A stretch of 64,000 bases of DNA from Akkermansiaceae bacterium (GTDB taxonomy: Bacteria > Verrucomicrobiota > Verrucomicrobiia > Verrucomicrobiales > Akkermansiaceae): the NCBI GenBank assembly GCA_905182405.1, contig CAJJBQ010000001.1, forward strand, positions 868,001-932,000, in the 5' to 3' direction. A program made the position numbers and the translations under genes. Below the pieces are notes generated by a model, which was not told the DNA's origin, ran no database searches, and worked only from the letters and a program-made list of their open reading frames with translations. Positions 18,401-27,039 of this stretch are shown here, one piece after another; positions within the stretch are counted from its first letter, which is position 1; each line of letters opens with the position of its first letter.

Positions 18401-18708
18401 TCGAGATCGGCTACGAGCATATTATCGATGCCGCCGCCCGCCGCCAGAAGTGGATTGACCAGAGCCAGAGCGTAAACCTCTTCCTCGCCAATCCAGACAT
18501 GAAGTCCCTCAGCCACATGTATCGCCGCGCCTGGCATACCGGCATGAAGACGACCTACTATCTCCGTTCCCTCGGAGCGAGCGAGATTGAAAAATCAAAC
18601 GACAAGGGCGCTCCGGCCACCAAGAAAAAGGACTACACTCCCGAAGAGAAAACAGCCTGCAGCATCGAATCGATGATGAATGGTGAAGAGTGCGAGGCGT
18701 GTCAGTAA
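15463..18708 (+). CDS. nrdA: Ribonucleotide reductase large subunit with three ATP-cones
   Basis: At 1081 residues this is longer than typical NrdA (about 760). The extra length is an N-terminal array of three ATP-cone-like domains (about 44-145, 162-253 and 272-365), which in this family bind ATP or dATP for overall activity control. The catalytic core shows the redox Cys in SSCYLYKVDD, the thiyl-radical Cys in SNLCTEITL and its partner in CNLGSV. The mobile C-terminal pair is in EECEACQ. It reduces ribonucleoside diphosphates together with NrdB. It follows nrdB by 135 bp and is most likely in the same operon. Multiple ATP-cones are also known in chlamydial NrdA. Confidence 0.95.
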   Translation: MYRSITLEEDIALKETVSSRYANQDTVPYAWREILSSENRAPVPEITVTRGRKEETFSLSDVADAIGESLTNLLISRKEPEDTIFSEKNRSFVSSVANRVSNSLMREVQRGGQLKLSQNDLYLLIEKALIENDAHDVAKSLVFQRSLENKGEISVEENPSVMPVRLIRRNGNVVPWSETKIENAVSRAFLTVRHETGPAASIAHAVTDLVRGGDSAFVHIEDVQDLVQEELMRQGFFKVAAHYVRYRDERTRMRADNPEVFEDPAQESMVVVTDVDGVSAFWDGSELKKRIQFAMIGLKLSVSEEEIEKELRRSIGAEISAVDLKQTIILNSKTLLEKDSEMAKFSGRILLSYIYEEVLPWNIQTDGVEALKAAHRDNFKAYLLHGAGIKRVSQDIIDKYDIDRLADALDPTADLDFEFLGIQTLYDRYLNVDKTGEKDRRMETPQYFWMRVSMGLFKAETSNAEAWVIRLYNLYKGRKFCSSTPTLFNSGTLHSQLSSCYLYKVDDSIESIMQRGIAENAYLSKWAGGLGGSWTAVRGIGGYIQGTNGESQGVIPFLKLHNDQLIAVNQGGKRRGSGCAYLESWHNDIEDFLELRVNVGDERRRTHDMNTANWIPDLFMKRMEARQNWTLFRSNETPDLHDLFGKAFEQRYAEYEVKAEKGEIWSRKVEAIDLWKKMLKMIFETGHPWITFKDPCNVRSPQDHAGVIHSSNLCTEITLNTSDEETAVCNLGSVVLDTHITKDGALDHDMLRETITVAIRALDNVIDINFYPTDAAKTANSRHRPIGLGVMGLQNALFKKGLQFASEPAMEFNDEFMEAIAYYAYGASSELAGERGTYGSYKGSKWDRGILPQDTVDTLEDERGLKIDVPRGGKMDWRPVRESIAQHGMRNSNVLAIAPTATISNIMGTTPCIEPNYTNLFVKSNLGGDFIVLNGQLVDDLKAEGLWNDEMLDQLKYFNGELANIEGIPDHLKKKHQTVFEIGYEHIIDAAARRQKWIDQSQSVNLFLANPDMKSLSHMYRRAWHTGMKTTYYLRSLGASEIEKSNDKGAPATKKKDYTPEEKTACSIESMMNGEECEACQ

Positions 18709-18850
18709 GGGCATTTTCTCCCTTTCCCAAAAAGTCTATGCAATCATCTTAGGTTCTCTGAAATCTGGGCCTAAATTTGCTCACTGTCACCACGTTGCCA
18801 TGACAGGCCTTGTGCTCCTTCGCGAATAATCTGTTGAAGGCCTTCGGCCC

Positions 18851-19087
18851 TTCGTTCCGTCCGGGCGGGGATGGTCGCTGATCCAGCGGATTGCTGATGG
18901 TGTAGTGATCGGGAGTAGGAGTTTCGTGAACGAAGTCTTCCAGGGGAGCAGAGACTACTTTGGCAAACGGCGCCAGATCGGAGCAAGAAAACCGCGATGC
19001 TCACTAGGACGCTTAGCGGGAGAAATCTGGAGCGCCCGGGATTTTAGAAAGGGATTCACTAGCTCGCCGCCTGCCCAAGACCATTGA
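18851..19087 (+). pseudogene. Relic of a REP-associated (Y1/IS200-like) transposase C-terminus
   Basis: The frame through 18905 reads DGVVIGSRSFVNEVFQGSRDYFG, followed by KRRQIGARKPR and WSARDFRKG. This is the characteristic end of RAYT proteins in this phylum, where GSxxFVNEVF, GxRRxxGARK and LRDLR-like blocks recur. The HUH catalytic domain, start codon and upstream part are missing. The first 30 codons are already degraded. It is inactive, and marks a former domesticated transposase gene between nrdA and the DUF1456 gene. No paired REP palindromes were found beside it. Confidence 0.55.
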
Positions 19088-19517
19088 TGAACTTCCGCAG
19101 CACCTGCTCGGGGCATTTGGCGTAATTGCGATGCCCTTCCTTGCGGAAGAACGATCCGAGTTCGGCTTTCGTGACGACAAATTCCGCTTCCTTGAAGACG
19201 TCCATCATACCCTCGTCGCGCAGGGCGAGGGCGATCCGGAGTTTTTTTAAGACTTCGTTATTGGAGATGAATTCCAGAGGTTTGGGAATGGAGCCGTCGG
19301 GGCGGGGTCCCCGTTTTTCAATGATGAGTCCGTCTAGAAATTGGCAAAGTCCGGCATCTGAAAGCGCTAGGAAATCATGGTGGTCCTCGCGCTTGAGCCA
19401 GCGTCCCACTTGGACAAGGTCCACTTTCTCTTCGACGTGAGCGATGGCCTTAGTCATCTGAATATCGTTGAAGTTAAACGCGTAACGGAGGCGGCGCAGG
19501 ATGTCGTTATTGTTCAT
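19059..19517 (-). CDS. DUF1456 (YehS-like) protein
   Basis: The 152-residue protein has the two-repeat structure of DUF1456. MNNNDILRRLRYAFNFND opens repeat one, and ISNNEVLKKLRIALALRDE opens repeat two (about 80-98). Each repeat ends in a WLKREDH or FFRKEGH motif followed by a short helix (CQFLDGLIIEKRG; LRKFINGLG). The family is widespread and its function is unknown. It converges on the RAYT relic, which overlaps its last codons. Confidence 0.88.
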   Translation of the reverse strand: MNNNDILRRLRYAFNFNDIQMTKAIAHVEEKVDLVQVGRWLKREDHHDFLALSDAGLCQFLDGLIIEKRGPRPDGSIPKPLEFISNNEVLKKLRIALALRDEGMMDVFKEAEFVVTKAELGSFFRKEGHRNYAKCPEQVLRKFINGLGQAAS

Positions 19518-19623
19518 GGTTTTGGAGACTCCGGGAGTAGCTTTAGATCAATGTGCACCGGATTCAAGGATACATCCTCCATCACGTATTTTCGCTTCTT
19601 GGTGAGCGGGGTGTCGGAGGCAC

Positions 19624-20013
19624 GTGCCTGGGTGGCATGCAAAGACGGCAGAGTTGTTCTCGGTATCGACGGTGATTGTTCCGTCGACAAAAGGGGACGG
19701 AGGGGCGGTGAGAGTGCATTTGCGATTCACGCCTTCAAAGATCAAGGCAATCCACTGGACCAATGAAGCCGGGAACGTGAGCTTTCACCTCAAACCCAAT
19801 GCCGCGTTTACGCTCCATGATTTGCAGGGAGTGGGAAAGCCTCCGAAAGTTGCGGCAAGTTCTGAAGAGAGGGTGATCGAATTCGAACTACGTCCGACCA
19901 AGGGAAAGGCGCTCCCTGAAAAGATTGAAGGCGCGGCCTATTACTTTGTCTGTGAAGGCGAGGCTGGTGTTTGTCAGTTTCTCAGGCATCCGGTGGCGAT
20001 TTCAACTCGCTAG
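19624..20013 (+). CDS. Beta-rich domain, probably an N-terminally truncated gene
   Basis: The frame starts at GTG 19624 without a ribosome site and is 129 residues long. The sequence alternates strands (VRVHLRFTPSKIKAIHWTN, VSFHLKPNA, VIEFELRP) and closes with AAYYFVCEGEAGVCQFLRH. A C-terminal strand with two Cys like this ends many PVC redox or NHL-repeat proteins (pattern YYxCxxxxxxC). The missing upstream part suggests this is a surviving tail of a longer exported protein. Another frame upstream (19377-19766) does not join it by an obvious single change. Confidence 0.5.
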   Translation: MPGWHAKTAELFSVSTVIVPSTKGDGGAVRVHLRFTPSKIKAIHWTNEAGNVSFHLKPNAAFTLHDLQGVGKPPKVAASSEERVIEFELRPTKGKALPEKIEGAAYYFVCEGEAGVCQFLRHPVAISTR

Positions 20014-20216
20014 GCCTCATGACTGAGGGATAAAATAGAAAATAAGCAGGGCATAAAGAATGCTAAAACGCTCTTGTTCCACTCAGCGAGAATGATCGAG
20101 AGGGCAAGTAATCCGGGCCCGTTGAGAGCAGGATTCGATGTCTTGCTTCTTGACGTCTCTGGAGTGTCACCCCCAGCATCGCCCCCTCTCATCAACTAGA
20201 ACTTACCCCCATCAGA

Positions 20217-20927
20217 ATGATTGATCTCCCTGAGAACCGAGCGTTTCTCCCTTTCCTTTTTGCGGCCTTTGCCGGAAGCCTGTTTTGTAGTTCGTGCTCG
20301 AGTGCTCCTGTTTCAGGGGACTCCTCCATGCGTGCCTACGAAGCCTATGATCTGCCTGCCACCCTTCCTATCAATCCGTCGAATGTACGCGTGAAAGTTT
20401 CGACCACGAACCGCATGGCCTATGTTATGGAGGGCAACAAGCCGCTCCTTGTGATGCCGGTGACCGTTGGGAAAAGCTCGTCCCCGACTCCTGCCGGAAG
20501 CTTCCGGATCCAATCCAAGAATCACTACTACCGGGCCAACACGCATGGTTACGCCATCAAAGGAAACACGCTCCGCGGAGTCTACCTAAAGAACAAGCCA
20601 CCGGGCTGGGGTTTTAAGGGGACCCCGATGCCCTACTGGTGTGAGTTTAAGTCGGCTTATGGCTTCCATACCGGCTGGATGAAGCCGTATCCTTCCTCAA
20701 GTGGCTGCCTGCGCATGCACAAGAATGTCGCGCCGAAGTTCTATCGCCTTGTGAGTGTCGGGACTCCGGTGTCGATCTCATCGACTCAACCCGAGGATGC
20801 CACGATCGGACGGAACGTTCCTCGTCCTCCGGATTCCACGTCTTTTCCTGGTAACCCGAATGGCATGATGGCTCTTACTGACGAATTCTTCACTCAGCAC
20901 AAGACGCCGACCTATTCGAGGCATTAG
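20217..20927 (+). CDS. L,D-transpeptidase (YkuD) family lipoprotein
   Basis: The 236-residue protein has a hydrophobic N-terminus followed by a lipobox-like FCSSC (Cys27 is the likely acylation site; the -3 residue is unusual). The YkuD domain follows from about residue 56. Its active-site motif is His151 in GFHTGW and Cys164 in SSGCLRM, the normal HxxSxGCxR arrangement. These enzymes form 3-3 cross-links or attach proteins to peptidoglycan in the periplasm. A peptidoglycan role fits this phylum. The gene stands alone with the phosphatase gene behind it. Confidence 0.88.
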   Translation: MIDLPENRAFLPFLFAAFAGSLFCSSCSSAPVSGDSSMRAYEAYDLPATLPINPSNVRVKVSTTNRMAYVMEGNKPLLVMPVTVGKSSSPTPAGSFRIQSKNHYYRANTHGYAIKGNTLRGVYLKNKPPGWGFKGTPMPYWCEFKSAYGFHTGWMKPYPSSSGCLRMHKNVAPKFYRLVSVGTPVSISSTQPEDATIGRNVPRPPDSTSFPGNPNGMMALTDEFFTQHKTPTYSRH

Positions 20928-20979
20928 GGAAAGAAGAGTTGAATGGTTGAATCGTGTGGTGAGGGCGTCATCAAGGTGC

Positions 20980-21468
20980 ATGCCTATTCGACCTTCGTAT
21001 TGGCCGGTGCGTGGACAGCCGGAACGGACAGAGCCCTTCACTTGGATTGTCGAGGGCGTCATTGCTGCTTCTTGGTGGCCTGATCCTTATGTCTTCGACA
21101 TTTTGGCGGATGAGGGAGTCAAAGCGGTCGTGAATGTCTGTGAGTTCGATAATCGAAAGGATGTTCCGAGGCAATTCGACTATCACTTTTTCCATGTCCC
21201 TGATTACGGGGTGCCATCGGATTCCCAGATCGAACAATTCCTGTCTCTCATGGACAAACATCATGCGGCGAAGGAGCCGGTGGTGATCCATTGCGTGGCA
21301 GGCTGCGGGCGAACCGGGCAGTTTATCATCGCATGGTGTGCCAAGGCGGGCTTCATCCCGAAAGGAACTGATCCCGTCGACTGGATCCGTACCCGTCGGA
21401 AATGTTGCCTTGAGACAGGCGAGCAGATCCAGTGTGCCAAACGGCTTACGAAGAAATATCGCGGGTAG
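20980..21468 (+). CDS. Cysteine-based protein phosphatase (dual-specificity type)
   Basis: The signature HCVAGCGRTG gives Cys105 and Arg111 of the CX5R loop, and Asp75 in VPDYGVP is placed to act as general acid. The fold is that of small dual-specificity phosphatases (WIVEGVIAASWWP, GVKAVVNVCE, FHVPDYGVP). Substrates may be phosphoproteins or phosphorylated sugars and lipids. The open frame begins at TTG 20947, with GTGs in between. ATG 20980 is preferred because it starts just before the conserved core, though no ribosome site settles it. Confidence 0.8.
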   Translation: MPIRPSYWPVRGQPERTEPFTWIVEGVIAASWWPDPYVFDILADEGVKAVVNVCEFDNRKDVPRQFDYHFFHVPDYGVPSDSQIEQFLSLMDKHHAAKEPVVIHCVAGCGRTGQFIIAWCAKAGFIPKGTDPVDWIRTRRKCCLETGEQIQCAKRLTKKYRG

Positions 21469-21552
21469 ATCACCGTTGGCGAAACTCTATCGATCAGAGA
21501 CCAGTGAAACTTTTGGCAGGGGAAGCATCGTAAAGAGATCATTCTCTTTATC

Positions 21553-22452
21553 ATGAACTCGAAGCTCGTCTCTTTCATTCTTATGTCCTTAACGTGCCCG
21601 CTCGCTTGGGCCGGTTCTTTGCTTGATTCAATTGTCGGGAAAAGGACGGTCTTTCTTGGCGATAGCATCACGCAGGCCGGGACCTATGTGAGTTTCACCT
21701 CGTATTATCTTCAGCGTCTTCATCCTGAGAAGAACTTCGACGTTTATCCGCTGGGCCTTTCGAGTGAAACTCTCTCCGGACTCAGTGAAAAGGGCCACGC
21801 GGGTGGTCGCTTTCCGCGTCCTTGTCTCTTTGAGCGTCTGGGCCGTTTGATGGAAAAAGTGGAGCCGGAGGTAGTCTTTGCCTGCTACGGGATTAACTGC
21901 GGCATATACAAGCCTCTCGATGACGAGCGCTTTGCCGCCTTTAAGGCTGGAGTGGAACGGCTCATCATGGACTGCAAAGCAGCAGGGGTGGAGCAGGTCA
22001 TTATCGTGACTCCTCCTATTTATGACACCACGGTGAAGGATGGTGAATTCAACTACGATCAGGTAATGACAGCCTATGCGGCTTGGGAGACGAGCCTCAA
22101 AGTGGAAGGAGTTCACGTGATTGATCTCCACTCAGCGATGCGCAAGGCCCGCGATGCCCGGACGGAGGTCTTTTCTAGAGATCGGGTCCATCCCGGAAAG
22201 GAAGGGCATCTCTTCATGGCGATGTCGATCCTGAAGGGCCTAGGCGTCAAGGTGCCGGCGGATGATCTCGCGAAGATTCAACAAGATCCTCTCTTCAAGA
22301 AGGTAGATCGTTTACGGAGCTACCGGAGTAAGCAATGGATGAGGCACATCGGCTACAATCGTGAAAGGCTCGTGAAGCCACAAATTCTGGGAGAGACCAA
22401 GAGCGAGGTGGTCAAAATACAGATTGAGATTGATGCGCTTCGAAAGAAGTAG
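21553..22452 (+). CDS. Secreted SGNH/GDSL-type hydrolase
   Basis: A signal peptide (1-20, ending PLAWA) is followed by block I VFLGDSITQAG with nucleophile Ser38. Block III is near GINCGIY (about 115) and block V is RVHPGKEGH (about 212-220) with the Asp/His pair. These enzymes deacetylate polysaccharides or hydrolyse esters outside the cytoplasm. A C-terminal tail of some 60 residues (LFKKVDRLRSYRS and on) lies beyond the domain. The gene converges on the desaturase gene, with a short hairpin between their stops. Confidence 0.85.
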   Translation: MNSKLVSFILMSLTCPLAWAGSLLDSIVGKRTVFLGDSITQAGTYVSFTSYYLQRLHPEKNFDVYPLGLSSETLSGLSEKGHAGGRFPRPCLFERLGRLMEKVEPEVVFACYGINCGIYKPLDDERFAAFKAGVERLIMDCKAAGVEQVIIVTPPIYDTTVKDGEFNYDQVMTAYAAWETSLKVEGVHVIDLHSAMRKARDARTEVFSRDRVHPGKEGHLFMAMSILKGLGVKVPADDLAKIQQDPLFKKVDRLRSYRSKQWMRHIGYNRERLVKPQILGETKSEVVKIQIEIDALRKK

Positions 22453-22458
22453 CGGGCT

Positions 22459-22476
22459 CTGTCGCTTTTCCGACAG
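22459..22476. terminator. Short hairpin between convergent genes
   Basis: CTGTCG (22459-22464) pairs with CGACAG (22471-22476) around CTTTTC. It lies between the stops of the SGNH gene and the desaturase gene. No T-run follows on either strand, so a terminator role is tentative. Confidence 0.3.
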
Positions 22477-22480
22477 CACG

Positions 22481-23530
22481 CTATGCAGCTGCGCTCAAGA
22501 TGCGGGCTCTTCCTTTGACGCGCTTGAAGCTGACGAGTTTACGTTCCTCCTCGTCCCAGAGACGGAAAGTAAGGCATTTAAATCCTTTGATGAAGGTGAG
22601 GGGCTCCACATTCTGGAAAATCTCGTGGGAGTTGTGGCAGGCCTCGAGATTGTAGTTCGGGATACGCGAGCTGAGGTGATGGATGTGGTGGAAGCCGATA
22701 TTTCCGGAGAACCACTGGAGGACTTTGGGAAGCTTGTAAAAGGAGCTTCCTTCGAGAGCGGCGTTCGTGAAGTTCCAGTCGTCTTCGCGTTCCCAATAAA
22801 CGCCCTCGAACTGGTGTTGGACGTAGAAGAGCCAGACACCGGAGACCGCAGCGACGCCAATGGTCGTCAATTGAATGAGGAGGTAGGGGAGCCATCCGAA
22901 GATCAAGATGAGCGCGCCCGCGAGCAGGCCGATCGCAAGGTTCATCGCCCAGACGGATCTCCGGAAGCGGGGTTTTGCGCCGGGGGTGGCGAAGCGTTCG
23001 CGGATGATGAAGAGGTAGAGGGGGGCAAAAATGAAGAGGATGAAAGGGTTTCTCATCGAACGGTAGATGAAGCGCTTCCCTAAGGAAGATCCGAGGTATT
23101 CGTCGACCGTCATGGTCCAGACATCGCCCGTTCCGCGTCGGTCGAGGTCACCCGAGGCACTATGGTGAATGGAGTGTTCCCATTTCCAATGACTGTAGGG
23201 CGTGAAGGTGAAGATTCCCGAGATGAAGCCGATGATGTTGTTGGCGCGCCGGGATTTGTAAAATGAGCCGTGGCCGCAGTCATGGAAGATGATGAAGACC
23301 CGGACGAGAATGGCGCCGGCGAGCAGTGCGATGGTAAAAGTCAGCCAGTAAGAGATGGCGAGGGTGAAATACATGGCCACCCAAAGTGCGATGTAGGAGC
23401 CAATCGAGTTGACGACTTGCCAGGTAGCTCTTGGCGTGGAGGGTTTGGTATGTGGGTCGACAATTTTTTTCCACTCTTTCACTGAGGGGAGAAGTTTGTC
23501 GGCTTTGGAAAGCGATGGAACTTGGGACAT
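22481..23530 (-). CDS. Membrane fatty acid desaturase
   Basis: The 349-residue protein has the three His boxes of acyl-lipid desaturases: HDCGH near 90, HSIHH near 126, and HHIHH near 285, the last in FHHIHHLSSRIPNY. Two pairs of membrane helices flank the second box (about 40-80 and 170-225). The enzyme would introduce a double bond into membrane lipid acyl chains using a di-iron centre, aiding cold adaptation. The open frame runs back to 23605, but ATG 23530 (MSQVPSLSKAD) gives the usual N-terminal length. Confidence 0.9.
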   Translation of the reverse strand: MSQVPSLSKADKLLPSVKEWKKIVDPHTKPSTPRATWQVVNSIGSYIALWVAMYFTLAISYWLTFTIALLAGAILVRVFIIFHDCGHGSFYKSRRANNIIGFISGIFTFTPYSHWKWEHSIHHSASGDLDRRGTGDVWTMTVDEYLGSSLGKRFIYRSMRNPFILFIFAPLYLFIIRERFATPGAKPRFRRSVWAMNLAIGLLAGALILIFGWLPYLLIQLTTIGVAAVSGVWLFYVQHQFEGVYWEREDDWNFTNAALEGSSFYKLPKVLQWFSGNIGFHHIHHLSSRIPNYNLEACHNSHEIFQNVEPLTFIKGFKCLTFRLWDEEERKLVSFKRVKGRARILSAAA

Positions 23531-24457
23531 GCTGAGGAGCGCTCGGCGCACGGGCAAGATGTGGCCAAAATGCTCTAGGTCAAGGCAGGGAATCAACCAA
23601 TGCACAGTTTATCTCGAAATTTCACCACTTCTGAGTTGTTTGCGATGGTTTTTAGGAGTCAGTTTAGGTTCGCTGGAATGATCGATGGTGTCATGCGCTT
23701 CGTTAAAACCCGTTGATAATGAGGGTTGGAGTCCCGGATGATGGGTGGCGATCAGCCGAAAGATGATTTATTCCAGCGGGCTGGTTGGGCGAGGTGCTCC
23801 TGCCTCTCCCCGGGATGACGAGGACAACAATCCAGACACTTTGTGGGTCCTGCGGCGCTCTCACTGGGCCTCGTTTTACGGAACTGAGTGTGATGACTCT
23901 CCTTGGGGCGGGGTTCCGGTGGATTTGGCTGAGCCTTCGACTGTCTTTCGCCGTTGGAGGATCCCAAAATTTCGTAGCTCAAGCCGGATGATGAGCCCAC
24001 TGATCCGCTTCTTCCGCAACACTCCAAACGGGTTGCGTAGAAAGGAGTTTAAATATCGTGAGGTCCACCTGTTGAAAGGGAGTATGGCCATAAAATATGG
24101 AAGGGAATCATAAGACCCTGTATCGTGATGACCGAGATGAGAATATTTTGGGCTATGATACAACGCCTGCTATTCGATGCGCTTTCGTTTGCAGGATCTT
24201 CAATGGGTTCTATGGTGAACTAATGATCTGACTTCTTTGTAAAGCTGCTGAAAAACGATCCGGTCGGATTGTTCTCGGATTTATTTTCCTGATTGGCCTT
24301 GCTGCGTTCATTTACAATCGCATTACCTAATAGGACCGATGGAAGGAAAGGGGTGAGCTTGCATCATTTGGAAATGAAGCCGATTTGCCCTTAAGCGCGA
24401 AACCCCATTCTGTCATCAAGCAGAATAAAGAGTTTGGCTTCGGTCGTTTGCTCGTGT
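23531..24457. other. Gene-poor stretch with degraded sequence
   Basis: About 900 bases show no recognisable intact gene. One trace is visible: on the plus strand 24238-24330 reads AEKRSGRIVLGF then a hydrophobic helix and YNRIT before TAA. This looks like the end of a membrane protein, but no start is present. The open frame 23745-24113 has no protein-like features. I take this, with the PEP-CTERM relic next to it, as a zone of decaying genes. Confidence 0.5.
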
Positions 24458-25038
24458 CTATCGGTTGCGGCGGAGCACTAGTGCGGAGATGCCGAGGAGC
24501 CGGGCGAAGGTTCTGGGATGGTGTTGCCCACCAATTGGAATTCGTTGATGGCGGCCTCGCTGATGGGCGAGAGGGGAGGCGCATTGAAACTGGTTGCGGT
24601 GAGCCCGGTGAAGACGAGGTAGTTTCCTGCGGGGGAATTTTGGCTGTCGATGTAGGAGAAAGTCGGGGTGCCATAGGCTCCGGTGACGGGCTCGGTGTGA
24701 GTGTAGCTGGTGAGGCCTGAGGTGTAGAGGTCGATGAGCACGGAAGGCCCGTTTTTTGAAATGTCGGAGTAGACGCAGAGGTCGTAGGAAGCCCATCCGA
24801 GTCCAGAGATTGAGGCTGGTGACGCGGACGCTGGCGGAACTGATAGTTCCAGCGGCGCTGCCTTACCATGAAGAGGTCGCTGGTTGCTAAGATGATTTTG
24901 ACAAGATTTGAAGGGTAAAGGCGAAGCTTGCTGGCTTTGCGGAGGGCAGTATTTTTGGTGAATCTGACATGGGGTTCGTGAGTGGGCACAGATCGGAGGA
25001 AGGAGCAGAGGCATTGAGGATACGCGATTGTTTTTCAT
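24458..25038 (-). pseudogene. Broken PEP-CTERM secreted protein
   Basis: One minus-strand frame encodes a secreted-protein-like stretch (LGWASYDLCVYSDISKNG and GTPTFSYIDSQ, with VFTGLTATSFNAPP) that reaches NTIPEP, then runs out of frame to a stop at 24478. The neighbouring frame supplies the missing tail FARLLGISALVLRRNR ending at 24458. Together they make a PEP-CTERM sorting signal (PEP, helix, Arg cluster). The break lies at 24503-24515; loss of 7 bases, or of 1, would explain it. The N-terminal third is also scrambled. A functional product is unlikely. Confidence 0.6.
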
Positions 25039-25217
25039 GGGTCTAAGTTTGTTAAGGTTTTTGGGAGAGTGTCTCCCGTTCAACTCCTCTATCGCGGTTC
25101 CGGATCCCCAATGTCATTTTGGCATAAAAAAATCACCTGACCCGGGTTGGGAGTGGTGATTGAGGGATCAAGTGAGTGAGAAGTTTACATTGGATGCAGT
25201 TCCTCGATCTGATCGAA

Positions 25218-26060
25218 CTAGTCGCGGCGAAGGACGAGGTAGTTACGGACGGATTTATTGAGCCAGCCACGGCGAGTGAGGGGACCGCCGTTGACGGAAG
25301 AGCTGACCCAGAGGTCGGAGGAACGGCCGCCATCGAGATTGAGGGCGTGGTAAATTTTAAATCCAGAGATGGGCTGCTTGCCGAGGGCGTTGGCGAGGGA
25401 GGAGAGGTTAGCGGAGTCGGCGTGGCCGATGGCGAAGTGGTGCTGTCCGTCCCAGAGGAGGAAGGAGCGGGGACGGTTGACGCCTTTTGATAAGCCAGAA
25501 ATGGTGTTGCCATCCCAAACGAGGCGGGGGCCGGTTTGGAGGAGGTTCTTTGGAGTGGGCTTGGTGGAGAGGTATCTCTCACGGGAGAGGAGTCGTTCGT
25601 CCCCACCGATGAAGAAACCTGAGCCGAGGGAGGAGGCGCGATTGAGGCCACCGCGGCGTTGGCCATCGGTTATGACAAGGCCGAGAGGTTTTCCTTCAGG
25701 AGTGAAGAAGCCGCCATTGATAGCGGCGAGGGAGCCCGAGCCTGCGCGTTCTGCACTGCGCCATTTGGGATCAGGGCCGCTGGGTTGGTCGGCGACGTAG
25801 AGGGTGTGGTCACGCCGATCAAAGCTCACGATGGTGAAAGTGATTGCGGAGGCCGTGATGGTCTTGCTCGCGAGAGAATGACGGGGAATCTCGGGTGCTG
25901 GAGGTGGGGGGAGAACCGTGACCGGACCGCGTTTGATGATGTCGGTAAAATAGCTCGGCGCGGTGGTGGGAATTCCTGGCTGCGGCGGAAGGAGAGCAGA
26001 GGGAGCGCAACTGGAAAGAAGGGCTCCGCAGAGGAGAGCGGGCCAAGTGATAATCTTCAT
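25218..26060 (-). CDS. Phosphodiester glycosidase (NAGPA/DUF2233) family lipoprotein
   Basis: The 280-residue protein begins with a lipoprotein signal (LLCGALLSSC, Cys18). The domain matches the phosphodiester alpha-GlcNAcase family: AINGGFF near 113 and the closing ALNLDGGRSSDLWV near 242-255. The family hydrolyses sugar-phosphodiester bonds, and bacterial members act on envelope glycopolymers or spore material. An envelope location is inferred from the lipobox. It lies downstream of the ArsR-type gene on the same strand, 37 bp away. Confidence 0.82.
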   Translation of the reverse strand: MKIITWPALLCGALLSSCAPSALLPPQPGIPTTAPSYFTDIIKRGPVTVLPPPPAPEIPRHSLASKTITASAITFTIVSFDRRDHTLYVADQPSGPDPKWRSAERAGSGSLAAINGGFFTPEGKPLGLVITDGQRRGGLNRASSLGSGFFIGGDERLLSRERYLSTKPTPKNLLQTGPRLVWDGNTISGLSKGVNRPRSFLLWDGQHHFAIGHADSANLSSLANALGKQPISGFKIYHALNLDGGRSSDLWVSSSVNGGPLTRRGWLNKSVRNYLVLRRD

Positions 26061-26097
26061 AGGGAGAGCAAAATCGACCTAGGATGTGATGCAAGGC

Positions 26098-27036
26098 CTA
26101 CTTCGCAGCGGTGGCGAGGAGGGTCTGGAAATAGGGTGGGGTGGACTCGCGGTCGACGACGACGGTCTCGGTATCTTGGAACCCTGCTTCAGAAATCATG
26201 CGAACGAGTTCGACTTCTGAAAAGCCCAACCAGCTGTCGAAGTAGAGTTCGCGCGCCTTTTCAAAGGTATGCTGGAGGAGGTCGAGAATGATGAGGCGTC
26301 CGCCGGGTTTGAGGATGCGGTGCGCTTCGGCGATTGCCTTTTCGGGATGGTTGGCGTGGTGGAGGGCCTGGGAGAAAATGGCGAGGTCGACCGAGGCGTC
26401 ATCGATGGGAGGAGATTCAATGTCGCCGAGGCGGTATTCGAGATTTGGGAGTTTGTGATCGCGTGCGAGAGATTGACCGAAAGTGACCATTTTCTCGGAG
26501 TTATCGATGGCGATGACGTGCTTGGCGCGTTGGGCGAGGAGTTGGGAAAGGGTGCCCTCACCTGCGCCGAGGTCAGCAACGGTGTCGTAGTTCAGGATTT
26601 TCAGCATCGCTTCGGCGAGCGATTTCCAAGAGCGTCCAGGGACGTATTCGCGGCCAAATTTTCCGGCGAGTTGGTCGAAGTATGCACGGACGTGGTCCTT
26701 TCGTTTTTGGAGAATGTGCTTGAGCGAGGCGAAATCTTGTTTGGTTTCGGGGAGTTCCTTTCCAGCCTCACGGGCCACCTTCTCTAGCTGTGGTGGGAGG
26801 GAGGCTGAGTAGATGTTGTTTTTTCCGGAGCGTTGATCTTCGACGAGGCCTTCCTTCTTAAGTTGGGAAAGCTGGGTGGAGATACGGGATTGCCCCATGC
26901 TAAGAATTTGCTGCAGTTCGGCGACTGAGAGAGGGTCGCTGGAGAGGAGAAGGAGAATTCGAAGCCGCGTAGGATCGGCGAGAAGTTTCAGTGAATTCAG
27001 GATTGACGGCATTGAAGTGTGGGAATAAGAACGCAT
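26098..27036 (-). CDS. ArsR-family regulator fused to a SAM methyltransferase domain
   Basis: Residues 1-90 form a winged helix of the ArsR type ([16 protein letters not shown], then [21 protein letters not shown] as recognition helix). Residues from about 110 form a class I methyltransferase domain with motif [13 protein letters not shown] and later motifs LGDIESPP and [13 protein letters not shown]. No ArsR metal-site Cys are seen. The gene is divergent from metK-ahcY. Known SahR-type regulators have this architecture and repress SAM-recycling genes, with S-adenosylhomocysteine as the signal. I infer the same role. Start ATG 27036 (TTG 27039 and ATG 27012 are alternatives). Confidence 0.85.
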   Translation of the reverse strand: MRSYSHTSMPSILNSLKLLADPTRLRILLLLSSDPLSVAELQQILSMGQSRISTQLSQLKKEGLVEDQRSGKNNIYSASLPPQLEKVAREAGKELPETKQDFASLKHILQKRKDHVRAYFDQLAGKFGREYVPGRSWKSLAEAMLKILNYDTVADLGAGEGTLSQLLAQRAKHVIAIDNSEKMVTFGQSLARDHKLPNLEYRLGDIESPPIDDASVDLAIFSQALHHANHPEKAIAEAHRILKPGGRLIILDLLQHTFEKARELYFDSWLGFSEVELVRMISEAGFQDTETVVVDRESTPPYFQTLLATAAK

Positions 27037-27039
27037 CAA

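Noticed and set aside
16468..18537. Long open frame (689 codons) antisense to nrdA
   Set aside because: It lies fully inside nrdA on the opposite strand; its composition is the complement of a biased coding sequence and it has no recognisable domain.
20010..20195. Minus-strand ORF with a hydrophobic helix
   Set aside because: Only 61 codons, overlaps another frame, no ribosome site; could be a relic, but cannot be supported.
23745..24113. ORF of 122 codons in the gene-poor stretch
   Set aside because: Sequence looks random, no start signal and no hydrophobic or catalytic pattern.
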